A stretch of 64,000 bases of DNA from Tenacibaculum holothuriorum (GTDB lineage: Bacteria; Bacteroidota; Bacteroidia; Flavobacteriales; Flavobacteriaceae), in NCBI RefSeq assembly GCF_002120225.1, contig NZ_LAPZ01000005.1:186001-250000 (forward strand), read 5' to 3'. The translations under genes were made by a program, and so were the position numbers. The notes below the pieces were generated by a model that worked only from the letters and a program-made list of their open reading frames with translations, made no database searches and was not told where the DNA came from. This document shows positions 26,063 to 33,813 of the stretch, in pieces (positions within the stretch are counted from its first letter, which is position 1; every line of letters begins with the position of its first letter).

Positions 26063-27253
26063 ATGAAAACAGCATATATAGTAAAAGGATATAGAACCGC
26101 CGTAGGTAAATCTAAAAAAGGTGCGTTCAGATTTAAAAGAGCTGATGAGTTAGCTGCTGAAACGATCGATTATATGATGAAGCAGTTACCAGAGTTTGAT
26201 AAAAAGCGTATTGACGATGTTATCGTTGGTAATGCAATGCCAGAAGGTTCTCAAGGATTAAACATGGCTCGTTTAATCTCTTTAATGGGATTAAAAATTG
26301 AAGATGTTCCTGGTGTAACTGTAAACCGTTTTTGTTCTTCTGGATTAGAAACAATTGGTATGGCAGTAGCAAAAATTCAATCTGGAATGGCAGATTGTAT
26401 CATTGCTGGTGGAGCTGAAAGTATGAGTTCTGTACCAATGACAGGTTTTAAACCAGAATTAAACTACGACATCGTTGCTGATGGACATGCAGATTATTAC
26501 TGGGGAATGGGAAATACTGCTGAAGAGGTTGCTCAGAAGTTTAATATTTCTCGTGAAGACCAAGATAAATTCGCATTAGAATCTCACTTAAAAGCTTTAA
26601 AAGCACAAGAAGAAAATCGTTTTCAAGATCAAATAGCACCAATTGAAGTTGAAGAAACTTACATTGATGCTAAAGGAAAACGTGCAACAAGAAAATACAC
26701 AGTAACTAAAGATGAAGGACCTCGTAAAGGGTCTAACATTGAAGGGCTACAACGTTTACGTCCTGTATTTGCTCAAGGAGGAAGTGTTACTGCTGGTAAC
26801 TCATCTCAAACGAGTGATGGAGCAGCTTTTGTTATGGTTATGAGTGAAGACATGGTTAAGGAGTTAAACTTAAAACCAATTGCTCGTATGGTAAGTTATG
26901 CCGCTGCTGGTGTACCACCAAGAATTATGGGAATTGGTCCAGTTGCAGCAATTCCAAAAGCATTAAAACAAGCAGGGTTAAAACAAGAAGATATTAGCTT
27001 AATAGAATTGAATGAAGCTTTTGCTTCTCAGTCATTAGCTGTAATTCGTGAATTAGGATTAGACGCAGACATCATCAACGTTAATGGTGGAGCTATTGCT
27101 TTAGGTCACCCGTTAGGTTGTACTGGTGCTAAATTATCGGTTCAATTATTTGACGAAATGCGTAAGCGTAATATGCAAGGAAAATACGGTATGGTAACTA
27201 TGTGTGTAGGTACTGGTCAAGGTGCTGCAGGTATTTTCGAATTCTTAAATTAA
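26063..27253 (+). CDS. fadA: Acetyl-CoA C-acyltransferase (3-ketoacyl-CoA thiolase)
   Basis: This 396-residue thiolase shows the nucleophilic Cys motif VNRFCSSGLETI, the NEAFASQ motif, GGAIALGHPLGCTGAK with the catalytic His, and the C-terminal MCVGTGQGAAGIFE with the second catalytic Cys. It cleaves 3-ketoacyl-CoA to acetyl-CoA, the last step of beta-oxidation. It is encoded between fadN and fadE, as in the Bacillus fadNAE operon, but here a four-helix-bundle element separates it from fadE. Confidence 0.95.
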   Translation: MKTAYIVKGYRTAVGKSKKGAFRFKRADELAAETIDYMMKQLPEFDKKRIDDVIVGNAMPEGSQGLNMARLISLMGLKIEDVPGVTVNRFCSSGLETIGMAVAKIQSGMADCIIAGGAESMSSVPMTGFKPELNYDIVADGHADYYWGMGNTAEEVAQKFNISREDQDKFALESHLKALKAQEENRFQDQIAPIEVEETYIDAKGKRATRKYTVTKDEGPRKGSNIEGLQRLRPVFAQGGSVTAGNSSQTSDGAAFVMVMSEDMVKELNLKPIARMVSYAAAGVPPRIMGIGPVAAIPKALKQAGLKQEDISLIELNEAFASQSLAVIRELGLDADIINVNGGAIALGHPLGCTGAKLSVQLFDEMRKRNMQGKYGMVTMCVGTGQGAAGIFEFLN

Positions 27254-27286
27254 GAAACAAGATTATTAGAATCAAGAAACAAGACC
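27254..27286 (+). repeat. Upstream heptad flank of four-helix-bundle element (copy 2)
   Basis: AGA triplets have their G at 27254, 27261, 27269, 27276 and 27283 (spacing 7-8-7-7), beginning directly after the fadA stop codon and ending 4 nt before the ATG at 27287. This is identical to copy 1. Confidence 0.75.
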
Positions 27287-27643
27287 ATGCATAACTTCAA
27301 AAAATTAAAAATTTGGACTGAAAGCATGAAGCTAGTTTCTGATTCTTATAAATTGACAAAAACCTTTCCAGAGTTTGAAAAATTTGGTTTGGTTTCACAA
27401 ATGAATAGATGTGCAGTTTCAATTCCTTCTAATATAGCCGAAGGATCAAGTAAAAGTACAGATAAGCATTTTAGTAAATATTTAGAAGATAGTTTAGGTT
27501 CAGCCTTTGAATGGGAAACCCAATTAATTATTGCTTTTAATGAGAATTATCTGTCTGAAAAAAGTTTTAACGAATTAGAACAAAAAATTAAATCAATACA
27601 AAAAATGATTTCAAGCTTCCAATATGGTCTTAACAAGTCTTGA
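27287..27643 (+). CDS. Four-helix-bundle protein (S23/IVP, Avd-like), copy 2
   Basis: This 118-residue paralogue of the gene at 19320-19676 has HNFKKLKIWTESMKLV at the start, LVSQMNRCAVSIPSNIAEGSSK in the core and MISSFQYGLNKS at the end. Both genes are 357 bp. It interrupts an otherwise compact beta-oxidation operon between fadA and fadE, in the same direction, with no obvious metabolic reason. The stop codon lies inside the first TCT heptad of the downstream flank. Family relatives bind nucleic acid (Avd) or are encoded in rRNA intervening sequences; the function of chromosomal copies is not known to me. Confidence 0.85.
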   Translation: MHNFKKLKIWTESMKLVSDSYKLTKTFPEFEKFGLVSQMNRCAVSIPSNIAEGSSKSTDKHFSKYLEDSLGSAFEWETQLIIAFNENYLSEKSFNELEQKIKSIQKMISSFQYGLNKS

Positions 27644-27674
27644 CTCTTGGCTCTTGAATCTCAAAATCTAAAAT
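27638..27674 (+). repeat. Downstream heptad flank of four-helix-bundle element (copy 2)
   Basis: TCT triplets have their C at 27639, 27646, 27653, 27660 and 27668 (spacing 7-7-7-8), ending with ATCTAAAATA 3 bp before the fadE ATG. The consensus unit here is CTCTTGR; in copy 1 the same positions are T-rich. Confidence 0.75.
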
Positions 27675-27677
27675 ATT

Positions 27678-29486
27678 ATGTCAGAATTAAATAAAGATAT
27701 TTTACGAGGAGGACAATTCTTAGTAAAAGAAACAAAATGTGAAGACGTATTTACTCCTGAAGATTTTTCAGAAGAGCAAAACATGATGAAAGAAGCGGTT
27801 AAAGAATTTAACGACCGTGAAATTATTCCTAACAGACCACGTTTCGAAAAGAAAGATTATGCATTAACTGAAGAAGCTATGCGTAAAGCGGGTGAATTAG
27901 GTTTCTTAGGTGTAGCTGTACCAGAAGCTTATGGCGGATTAGGAATGGGATTTGTTTCTACAATGTTAACTTGTGACTATATTTCTAGTGGTACAGGTTC
28001 TTTTAGTACTGCTTTTGGTGCACATACAGGTATTGGTACCATGCCAATTACTTTATACGGAACTGAAGAGCAAAAGCAAAAATACGTTCCTGCTTTAGCA
28101 ATGGGTGAAAAGTTTGGAGCTTACTGTTTAACAGAACCAGGAGCAGGATCTGACGCTAACTCTGGTAAAACTACTGCTGAGTTAACAGAAGACGGAAAGC
28201 ACTATAAAATTAACGGACAAAAAATGTGGATTTCTAATGCAGGTTTTGCAGAAGTATTCATTGTATTTGCTCGTATTGGTGATGATAAAAACATTACTGG
28301 TTTCATTTTAGACTACGATAAAAACAATCCTAACGGAGTTACTTTAGGAGAAGAAGAACACAAATTAGGTATTCGTGCATCTTCTACGCGTCAAGTATTC
28401 TTTAACGATACATTAGTGCCTGTAGAAAACATGTTATCTGTTCGTGGTGGTGGATTCAAAATCGCTATGAATGCATTAAACGTTGGACGTATTAAATTAG
28501 CAGCTGCTTGTTTAGATTCTCAAAGAAGAATTATTAGTGATGCTGTAAACTATGCTAACGAGCGTAAGCAGTTTAAAACTTCAATCTCTGAATTCGGAGC
28601 TATTAAAATGAAATTAGCAGAAATGGCTACAAACGCTTATGTAGGTGAGTCTGCATCTTATAGAGCTGCTAAAAATATTGAAGATAGAATTGCTATTCGT
28701 GAATCTGAAGGAAATACACATCAAGAAGCAGAATTAAAAGGAGTTGAAGAATATGCTATTGAATGTTCAATCTTAAAAGTAGCAGTTTCTGAAGACGTAC
28801 AAAACTGTGCTGATGAAGGAATTCAAATTTATGGTGGTATGGGATTCTCTGAAGAGACTCCAATGGAAGCTGGATGGAGAGATGCTCGTATTGCTCGTAT
28901 TTACGAAGGTACTAACGAAATTAACAGATTATTATCTGTAGGAATGTTAGTTAAGAAAGCCATGAAAGGTCATGTAGATTTATTAAATCCTGCAATGGCT
29001 GTTGGTGAAGAATTAATGGGAATTCCTTCTTTCGATACTCCAGATTATTCAGAGTTATTTGCTGAAGAAAAAGAAATTATCGGAAAATTAAAGAAAGTAT
29101 TCTTAATGGTAGCTGGTGCCGCTATTCAAAAATTCGGAACAGAATTAGAGCAACACCAACAATTATTAACAGCTGCTTCAAATATTTTAATTGAAATATA
29201 TATGGCAGAATCTGGGATCTTAAGAACTGAAAAGAACGTTAAGCGTTTTGGAGAAGATTCTCAGAAAGAGCAAATCGCTATGGCGAAGTTATACTTATAC
29301 AACGCCGTAGAAATCATTACTAAAAACGGAAGAGAAGGAATTGTTTCTTTCGCAGAAGGTGATGAGCAACGTATGATGTTAATGGGTCTTAAGCGTTTTA
29401 CAAAGTACGCAAACTACCCTAACGTAGTTGCCTTACGTAACACTATTGCAGAAAAGTTAAAAGCAGAGAACAAGTACTGCTTCTAA
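27678..29486 (+). CDS. fadE: Acyl-CoA dehydrogenase (FadE type)
   Basis: This 602-residue flavoprotein has the acyl-CoA dehydrogenase signatures CLTEPGAGSDANSGKT, KMWISNAGFAEVF, GIRASSTRQVFF and IYGGMGFSEETPMEAGWRDARIARIYEGTNEINRLL, the last holding the catalytic Glu region. A ~150-residue C-terminal extension matches the long FadE/AcdA form of Bacillus fadE. It oxidises acyl-CoA to enoyl-CoA with FAD in the cytoplasm, the first step of beta-oxidation. A clear terminator follows. Confidence 0.94.
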   Translation: MSELNKDILRGGQFLVKETKCEDVFTPEDFSEEQNMMKEAVKEFNDREIIPNRPRFEKKDYALTEEAMRKAGELGFLGVAVPEAYGGLGMGFVSTMLTCDYISSGTGSFSTAFGAHTGIGTMPITLYGTEEQKQKYVPALAMGEKFGAYCLTEPGAGSDANSGKTTAELTEDGKHYKINGQKMWISNAGFAEVFIVFARIGDDKNITGFILDYDKNNPNGVTLGEEEHKLGIRASSTRQVFFNDTLVPVENMLSVRGGGFKIAMNALNVGRIKLAAACLDSQRRIISDAVNYANERKQFKTSISEFGAIKMKLAEMATNAYVGESASYRAAKNIEDRIAIRESEGNTHQEAELKGVEEYAIECSILKVAVSEDVQNCADEGIQIYGGMGFSEETPMEAGWRDARIARIYEGTNEINRLLSVGMLVKKAMKGHVDLLNPAMAVGEELMGIPSFDTPDYSELFAEEKEIIGKLKKVFLMVAGAAIQKFGTELEQHQQLLTAASNILIEIYMAESGILRTEKNVKRFGEDSQKEQIAMAKLYLYNAVEIITKNGREGIVSFAEGDEQRMMLMGLKRFTKYANYPNVVALRNTIAEKLKAENKYCF

Positions 29487-29556
29487 AAATAATTGCTCAT
29501 TAAGAGCATAAAAATTTCTTCAACTTTTATAGGTTTTAGAATTTAGTTGTTTGTTT

Positions 29557-29592
29557 AAAAGGTCGTCGAATTAGTTTTTGACGACCTTTTTT
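29557..29592 (+). terminator. Terminator of the fad operon
   Basis: AAAAGGTCGTC and GACGACCTTTT form an 11-bp stem with a 12-nt loop, followed by T residues. Confidence 0.88.
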
Positions 29593-29594
29593 CG

Positions 29595-29626
29595 TTTGTC
29601 TAATTTTTAAATTTCAATTACATTTG
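29595..29626 (+). promoter_or_regulatory. Consensus promoter at the head of the cassette array
   Basis: TTTG (29595-29598) and TACATTTG (29619-29626) are separated by 20 bp, a full match to the Bacteroidota -33/-7 consensus. It lies between the fad terminator and the first attC-like element and points into the array. Confidence 0.65.
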
Positions 29627-29646
29627 AAAAATATTCTTCATATGCT

Positions 29647-29712
29647 ATGAAAGAATTTCAAATAAAATCAAAGCATAATTATGCGTTTATACTCTTGAAA
29701 AAGGTTGTATAA
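29647..29712 (+). pseudogene. Short ORF or gene remnant ending in an attC-like site
   Basis: An ATG-initiated 21-codon ORF (MKEFQIKSKHNYAFILLKKVV) stops at TAA within the left box of the 29708-29750 element. The start HNY-xFIL vaguely recalls the N-terminus of GIY-YIG proteins, so it could be a remnant, or a genuine tiny leader peptide. Very uncertain. Confidence 0.25.
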
Positions 29713-29750
29713 CGATGTGTTTTATGCATATATAAACAAGTTAGCCACAA
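29708..29750 (+). repeat. Short attC-like element (copy 2)
   Basis: TATAACGATG ... ATATAAACAAGTTAGCCACAA, with outer boxes TATAACG and GTTAGCC and an internal dyad. It is about 43 bp and nearly identical to 9803-9846. It marks the left end of the cassette array. Confidence 0.5.
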
Positions 29751-29762
29751 GCTGAAAAAACA

Positions 29763-30467
29763 TTGAGATACTACATTGGAGCATATTATTTAATTAAACT
29801 TCGTGATACCAATTTTGGAACTTACAAAGGGAAAAAGTTGCATACTTGCAGTACTTGTATAAACGATTCTTTTTTTGACGCTTGGTCAATTTCGTGGGCG
29901 GAAGATGGAAAAAATGTTAATGCAGAAACCAAATCAGACTTTAATCTTGATGAAAATCTGATTAAAGAAATTCAGAATTGGACGGACAAAAAAATGGAGG
30001 AAAACAAAATCGGATGGATTTGCACATTTGCCGATTTAGAAACCCTAACCGAATATAAAAGTTCATTTTTCCCAAAAGAAGAAAGTGAAATATTGAGTAT
30101 TAACTTTCCTCAATCAGAAAGAGACGAATTATTAAATTTATTCAATCCTGAAAAGACAAGTTTTGGCGAAATCGGACTTTCAATAAATCTAAAAAAAGGA
30201 ATTACAGAAAACAAGGACGAGCAAACTTTGGGATACGACTTAATCGGAATTGAAGATAGTAGTGAATTTCATAGTTTTCATTGCCACGATTTAGCAAGTG
30301 AATTAATCGAAAAATTCGGAATTGAAATAAACGAATACGGACTGATTAGCGAAAATGATAAATGGACTGAAATAGTGGAATATATGAATGACGAGAAAAA
30401 CGGATTTGAATCTTCGCCTTGGTTTTATGTGAAAGTGAATAAAGTAACGGAAAAAGCCAGTGGCTAA
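29763..30467 (+). CDS. Cassette gene 1, hypothetical protein
   Basis: This 234-residue protein begins with TTG at 29763; no ATG fits upstream, because the frame closes inside the attC-like element. It is acidic and soluble, with a CSTCIND pair near residue 30, SWAEDGKN, an IGWICTFADLETL segment and a C-terminal WFYVKVNKV. No signal peptide or membrane helix and no family recognised. The stop codon (TAA) lies inside the attC left box GGCTAAC. It is the first large gene of a same-strand series separated by attC-like sites. Confidence 0.6.
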   Translation: MRYYIGAYYLIKLRDTNFGTYKGKKLHTCSTCINDSFFDAWSISWAEDGKNVNAETKSDFNLDENLIKEIQNWTDKKMEENKIGWICTFADLETLTEYKSSFFPKEESEILSINFPQSERDELLNLFNPEKTSFGEIGLSINLKKGITENKDEQTLGYDLIGIEDSSEFHSFHCHDLASELIEKFGIEINEYGLISENDKWTEIVEYMNDEKNGFESSPWFYVKVNKVTEKASG

Positions 30468-30590
30468 CAACGTGTATAGCTCATTGCGGCTGAATTCCTA
30501 ATCGGAATTCATTGCAATTTACTATATTTAGGTTGCGGCGGAAAATCATAGCTGATTTCCCGCAACAAGCCATACACAAAACCGTTAGGT
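30462..30590 (+). repeat. attC-like recombination site 1
   Basis: The left box is GGCTAAC followed by AACGTGTATAGC; the right end is GCCATACACAAAACC then GTTAGGT. The ends pair (GTGTAT with ATACAC; CTAAC with GTTAG), and internal hairpins exist (GAATTCC/GGAATTC). Length 129 bp. This is the organisation of integron attC sites (RYYYAAC ... GTTRRRY). Confidence 0.7.
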
Positions 30591-30600
30591 GCAATTTGAA

Positions 30601-30876
30601 ATGAACTCTCGATTAAAGAAAGAATATAAAAGAGCATTTAGTGAGTTAAGAGAAATAATTAACTCGTGGGAATTAATACCTGACTCGCCAGATGACGAAT
30701 TTGATTCAATTAATCATCTATTTCTTAGTCAATTATATAAAGGTTCTGATAAATTTAAAATGTCAAAAGCCATACAATTTGAGTTGACTAATAATTATGG
30801 GTTTTCGGTCGAACATATTGACTCCGACAAAATGACTGTGGAAGTATTAGAATGGTGGAATAATTTTAAAAAATAG
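30601..30876 (+). CDS. Cassette gene 2a, small hypothetical protein
   Basis: This 91-residue protein uses ATG at 30601, 10 bp after the attC right box; a GTG at 30589 within the box is less likely. It is helical and charged, with KKEYKRAFSELREIINSW at the N-terminus and VEVLEWWNNFKK at the C-terminus. No family recognised. It shares a cassette with the zinc-ribbon gene 4 bp downstream. Confidence 0.6.
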   Translation: MNSRLKKEYKRAFSELREIINSWELIPDSPDDEFDSINHLFLSQLYKGSDKFKMSKAIQFELTNNYGFSVEHIDSDKMTVEVLEWWNNFKK

Positions 30877-30880
30877 TATT

Positions 30881-31135
30881 ATGGCAACTCAAATCTGTCC
30901 AAAATGTAAAGTGGATAGCTTTTACTGGAAAGTGGATGAAGATGAATCTCTTCTGACTATTTGGGTATGTGGGAATTGCAATTATCGAGCTTTCGAGAAT
31001 GAATCTGACGAAAGGAATTGTTCAAAATGCGAAAAGAAAACGGAATCAAAACTAATGGATAATAAAAAAGAATATTGGTGGTGTTCGAATTGCAACACCA
31101 TTGAAATAATAAAAACTGCACCTAACAATGTATAA
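30881..31135 (+). CDS. Cassette gene 2b, double zinc-ribbon protein
   Basis: This 84-residue protein has four CxxC knuckles (CPKC, CGNC, CSKC, CSNC), arranged as two zinc ribbons. It could bind nucleic acid or a protein partner; there is no enzymatic domain. Its C-terminus (TAPNNV then TAA) is encoded by the attC left end ACCTAACAATGTATAA, so the recombination site supplies the stop codon. It follows gene 2a by 4 bp and they probably form a two-gene cassette. Confidence 0.65.
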   Translation: MATQICPKCKVDSFYWKVDEDESLLTIWVCGNCNYRAFENESDERNCSKCEKKTESKLMDNKKEYWWCSNCNTIEIIKTAPNNV

Positions 31136-31252
31136 CCGCAATTACGGCGGATTCGACTACGTCCGAATCCACTCGGAATTGCGAGCGTCAGTGCTAAATC
31201 GAAAAACAGTAATTTAAAACCCGTAACTGACGGTTATACGAGACCGTTGGCG
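31120..31252 (+). repeat. attC-like recombination site 2
   Basis: The left box ACCTAAC fits RYYYAAC exactly, followed by AATGTATAACCGC; the right end is CGGTTATACGAGACC then GTTGGCG. The ends are mutually complementary (TATAACCG with CGGTTATA). Length about 133 bp, with internal hairpin GGATTCG/CGAATCC. Confidence 0.75.
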
Positions 31253-31263
31253 CGCATTATAAA

Positions 31264-31935
31264 ATGAAAGAATTTGAACTAAAAAATACCGACCCTGAGG
31301 ACATTGAGGACATACTCGTAAAAGTGGAGGACTCGTTTGACATCAAATTTGCCGACAACGAGCTTGCTCACGTTCAGACTTTTGGTGAGATCTGCGACCA
31401 CATCAAGAACAAAATACAACTTGACCATACAGACGACTGTACAACACAACAAGCCTTTTACAAATTGCGGAGCTCATTAATTTCTGCATTGCAAGTTGAC
31501 AAAGAAAAAATAACTGCAGACTCTTTACTCGCAGACCTCCTACCAAGGCAAATAAGAAAATCAAAGATAAAGCAAATAGAACAAGATTTAGGATTTAAGT
31601 TATCACTCTTAAGACCGGCTCATTATGTGACAGGTTTTCTTGTTCTGCTCCTTTTAACTTCGTTGGTTGGACTTGCATTTGTTTGGCAATTTGCACTTGC
31701 TGGGCTTGGACTTTCAATTGGTGGACTATGGCTTGCCACTAAGACCGGAAATGAACTTGACTTAAAAACAGTCGGGCAACTTGCAAAGAAAATGACAAGA
31801 GAGAATTACATAAAATCCAGACGCAATCCAAAGACATATAATGACAATGAAATAGAAAAAGTTCTCACTGACTGGTTCAGCAACGACTTGGTAATTGACA
31901 AGTCCAAATTAACCCGAGAAGCGAGATTGACTTAA
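31264..31935 (+). CDS. Cassette gene 3, ACP-like/helical N-terminus with membrane segments
   Basis: This 223-residue protein has an N-terminal part (1-110) with FKLRSS/ITADSLLADLLPR-type segments that resemble acyl-carrier-protein folds, including TFGEICDHIKNKIQLD and CTTQQAFYKLRSSLI. Two hydrophobic segments follow (about 122-160), then a basic cytosolic tail. I have seen similar proteins as frequent cassette-type genes in Bacteroidota, but no function is known to me. GC content is visibly higher than in the neighbours, consistent with a different origin. Confidence 0.65.
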   Translation: MKEFELKNTDPEDIEDILVKVEDSFDIKFADNELAHVQTFGEICDHIKNKIQLDHTDDCTTQQAFYKLRSSLISALQVDKEKITADSLLADLLPRQIRKSKIKQIEQDLGFKLSLLRPAHYVTGFLVLLLLTSLVGLAFVWQFALAGLGLSIGGLWLATKTGNELDLKTVGQLAKKMTRENYIKSRRNPKTYNDNEIEKVLTDWFSNDLVIDKSKLTREARLT

Positions 31936-31949
31936 AAAGAAAAACGACA

Positions 31950-32082
31950 CGCCAACAATGTGTATAGTTCATTACTAGCAAATGCTTACAACGGAAATTC
32001 CTGCGGAATTTCCTCGTCGTTTTGTACTTGCCGAGTTTATCGCTAAATTCACGCAACAAACCATACACCGAGCCGTTGGCAT
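31950..32082 (+). repeat. attC-like recombination site 3
   Basis: The left end is CGCCAACAATGTGTATAG; the right end is CATACACCGAGCC then GTTGGCA. GCCAAC pairs with GTTGGC and GTGTAT with ATACAC. Internal hairpin GGAAATTCC/GGAATTTCC. About 133 bp. Confidence 0.75.
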
Positions 32083-32093
32083 TCATTAGAAAA

Positions 32094-32564
32094 ATGAGGA
32101 AAGAATTTGAAATAAAAGATTTAAACGATAATTCATTAGTTACATTCTATTACAAGGGAAATGATTCTGAAAAAATTCCCCGTATAAAAAGATACATATA
32201 TAACTTAACAAATTTTACACTTCAGATTATCGCTATGAATTATGAAAATGAAGATGTTGACGATATTTATGGTTATGCAGAGTTATTAGATGAAGAATTA
32301 GGGTTTATTTTTCATCAACAGACAATTAACGCAATATCTGACTTTTATGGTTTTTCACAACTTGCACGTGATAAAATAAATTTACTCAGAGAAACCATAA
32401 GACCAATGATAAATAATACATTGGAAAACAAAATGAAAAAAAATGATTCTGATTGGATAAAAGTTTCAAGAATGGCTCAAGAAATATTAAAAGATTTGGG
32501 GAAACAACAAATAACTCCAAGTGAATTTGAAAAAAGAGAAAATTTATCAATGGATTGGATATAA
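32094..32564 (+). CDS. Cassette gene 4, hypothetical protein
   Basis: This 156-residue protein uses ATG at 32094 (MRKEFEIKDLNDN), 11 bp after the attC right box. It is soluble and mixed alpha/beta, with FYYKGNDSEKIPRIKRYIYN and a C-terminal helix bundle (DKINLLRETIRPMINNTLENKMKK). No signal peptide and no recognised domain. Confidence 0.6.
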   Translation: MRKEFEIKDLNDNSLVTFYYKGNDSEKIPRIKRYIYNLTNFTLQIIAMNYENEDVDDIYGYAELLDEELGFIFHQQTINAISDFYGFSQLARDKINLLRETIRPMINNTLENKMKKNDSDWIKVSRMAQEILKDLGKQQITPSEFEKRENLSMDWI

Positions 32565-32573
32565 AAAAAGAAA

Positions 32574-32769
32574 TGCAAACACAGTGTATAAAACATAGCT
32601 AATATGTGCTTAACCGAAAGGTTTGTGTATATTTAGAAAGTCCGTCAAATTTTTAATTTGGCTTTTAAAAAGAGAAAATTAAAAACAAAATATAAAAATT
32701 CGGTTCTGGATTAATTTTAAAAATCAGCATCTTTTTGCACGCTGCCATTCATAGACAGGACTGTTAGCA
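32574..32769 (+). repeat. attC-like recombination site 4 (long form)
   Basis: The left end is TGCAAACACAGTGTATAA; the right end is CATAGACAGGACT then GTTAGCA. About 196 bp, longer than sites 1-3, and sharing an ~83-bp nearly identical interior (32626-32708) with site 5. Confidence 0.6.
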
Positions 32770-32778
32770 AAATTGAAA

Positions 32779-33594
32779 ATGAAGAGAATAACTTATATTA
32801 TAATATTAGTTTTAGTTATTATTTCCTGTAAAAGTAATTATAGTTTAAAAAAAACTAATATTGATTTAGATGCTTACACTAATTCAAAATATAAAAATGG
32901 AATAATCATTTCAGCTTTGAACAAGGAAAATAACTTTTATTCTCTATTCTATGCTGAGATTAAAGACAAGTCTTATTTTAAAAAACTAATAAAGTTTAAC
33001 TTAAAAAACAGAGAAGATTTTCACAATATCTCTAATGGAATTTATTTACCAATTTCTAACGAATTTTATTTTACCTCAAACAATAAAAAATCAGGAAATT
33101 TAGAACTATATAAATGTGAAATAGATAATTTCAATTTATTAAATCCAACATTGGTAAATTTAGAATTAGAAAAATTCTCATATGGTCATTCTACTTTCTT
33201 TACTAATGGTTTAAATATGATAATTGCTTCAAAAGAATCGGAGAAAATAAAATTAAAACTATACACTAGACCAAGTTTTGAAGAAAATTGGATTTTTAAA
33301 AGAAATTTGGACGAATTAAATACTGGAAAGTATAACTATCATCCTATTTTAATAAATGACACAAAAATTGTGTACTCTCAAAAAAACAAAAATAAAATAG
33401 ATTTATACTTCTCCTTATTAAATGAAAGTAATTATTGGTCAACTCCTCAAAAAATTAAAAACTTAATAGATTCGAGAGAAAAAATAAATTACGTGCTAAC
33501 TACAGAAAACACAGGTTATTTTACCTCAAAAAAAACTAAAAAAAATAAGAGCGAAGAAATTGATGAGATATACTACTTTGAATTAAAAAAATAA
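32779..33594 (+). CDS. Cassette gene 5, lipoprotein with PD40-like repeats
   Basis: The start at 32779 gives a lipoprotein signal (MKRITYIIILVLVIISCKSN). The ~271-residue mature region has repeated segments such as EFYFTSNNKKSGNLELYKCEI and IVYSQKNKNKIDLYFSLL that resemble WD40-like (PD40/TolB) beta-propeller blades. It is predicted to be lipid-anchored in the periplasm or outer membrane. No enzymatic residues are evident. Flanked by the two long attC-like sites. Confidence 0.65.
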   Translation: MKRITYIIILVLVIISCKSNYSLKKTNIDLDAYTNSKYKNGIIISALNKENNFYSLFYAEIKDKSYFKKLIKFNLKNREDFHNISNGIYLPISNEFYFTSNNKKSGNLELYKCEIDNFNLLNPTLVNLELEKFSYGHSTFFTNGLNMIIASKESEKIKLKLYTRPSFEENWIFKRNLDELNTGKYNYHPILINDTKIVYSQKNKNKIDLYFSLLNESNYWSTPQKIKNLIDSREKINYVLTTENTGYFTSKKTKKNKSEEIDEIYYFELKK

Positions 33595-33598
33595 CTTT

Positions 33599-33796
33599 TG
33601 TTAACAATGGCTATAATTAATACTGGGTTTGGTATTTAGTTCAAAGTTTAATGTATATTTAAAAAGTCCGCCAAATTTTTAATTTGGCTTTTAAAAAGAG
33701 AAAAATTAAAAACAAAATATAAAAATTCGGCTCTGTGTTAATCCGAAAAATTAGTGTCTTTTTGCACGTTACGTTTCATACACAATTCCGTTAAAA
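33599..33796 (+). repeat. attC-like recombination site 5 (long form)
   Basis: The left end is TGTTAACAATGGCTATAA; the right end is CATACACAATTCC then GTTAAAA. The interior 33652-33735 repeats 32626-32708 with a few substitutions and one indel. About 198 bp. Confidence 0.55.
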
Positions 33797-33813
33797 AAAT
33801 ACTAACCAATGAA

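Noticed and set aside
19320..27643. 23S rRNA intervening sequence
   Set aside because: The two four-helix-bundle genes belong to the S23 protein family, but no rRNA gene is present in the window.
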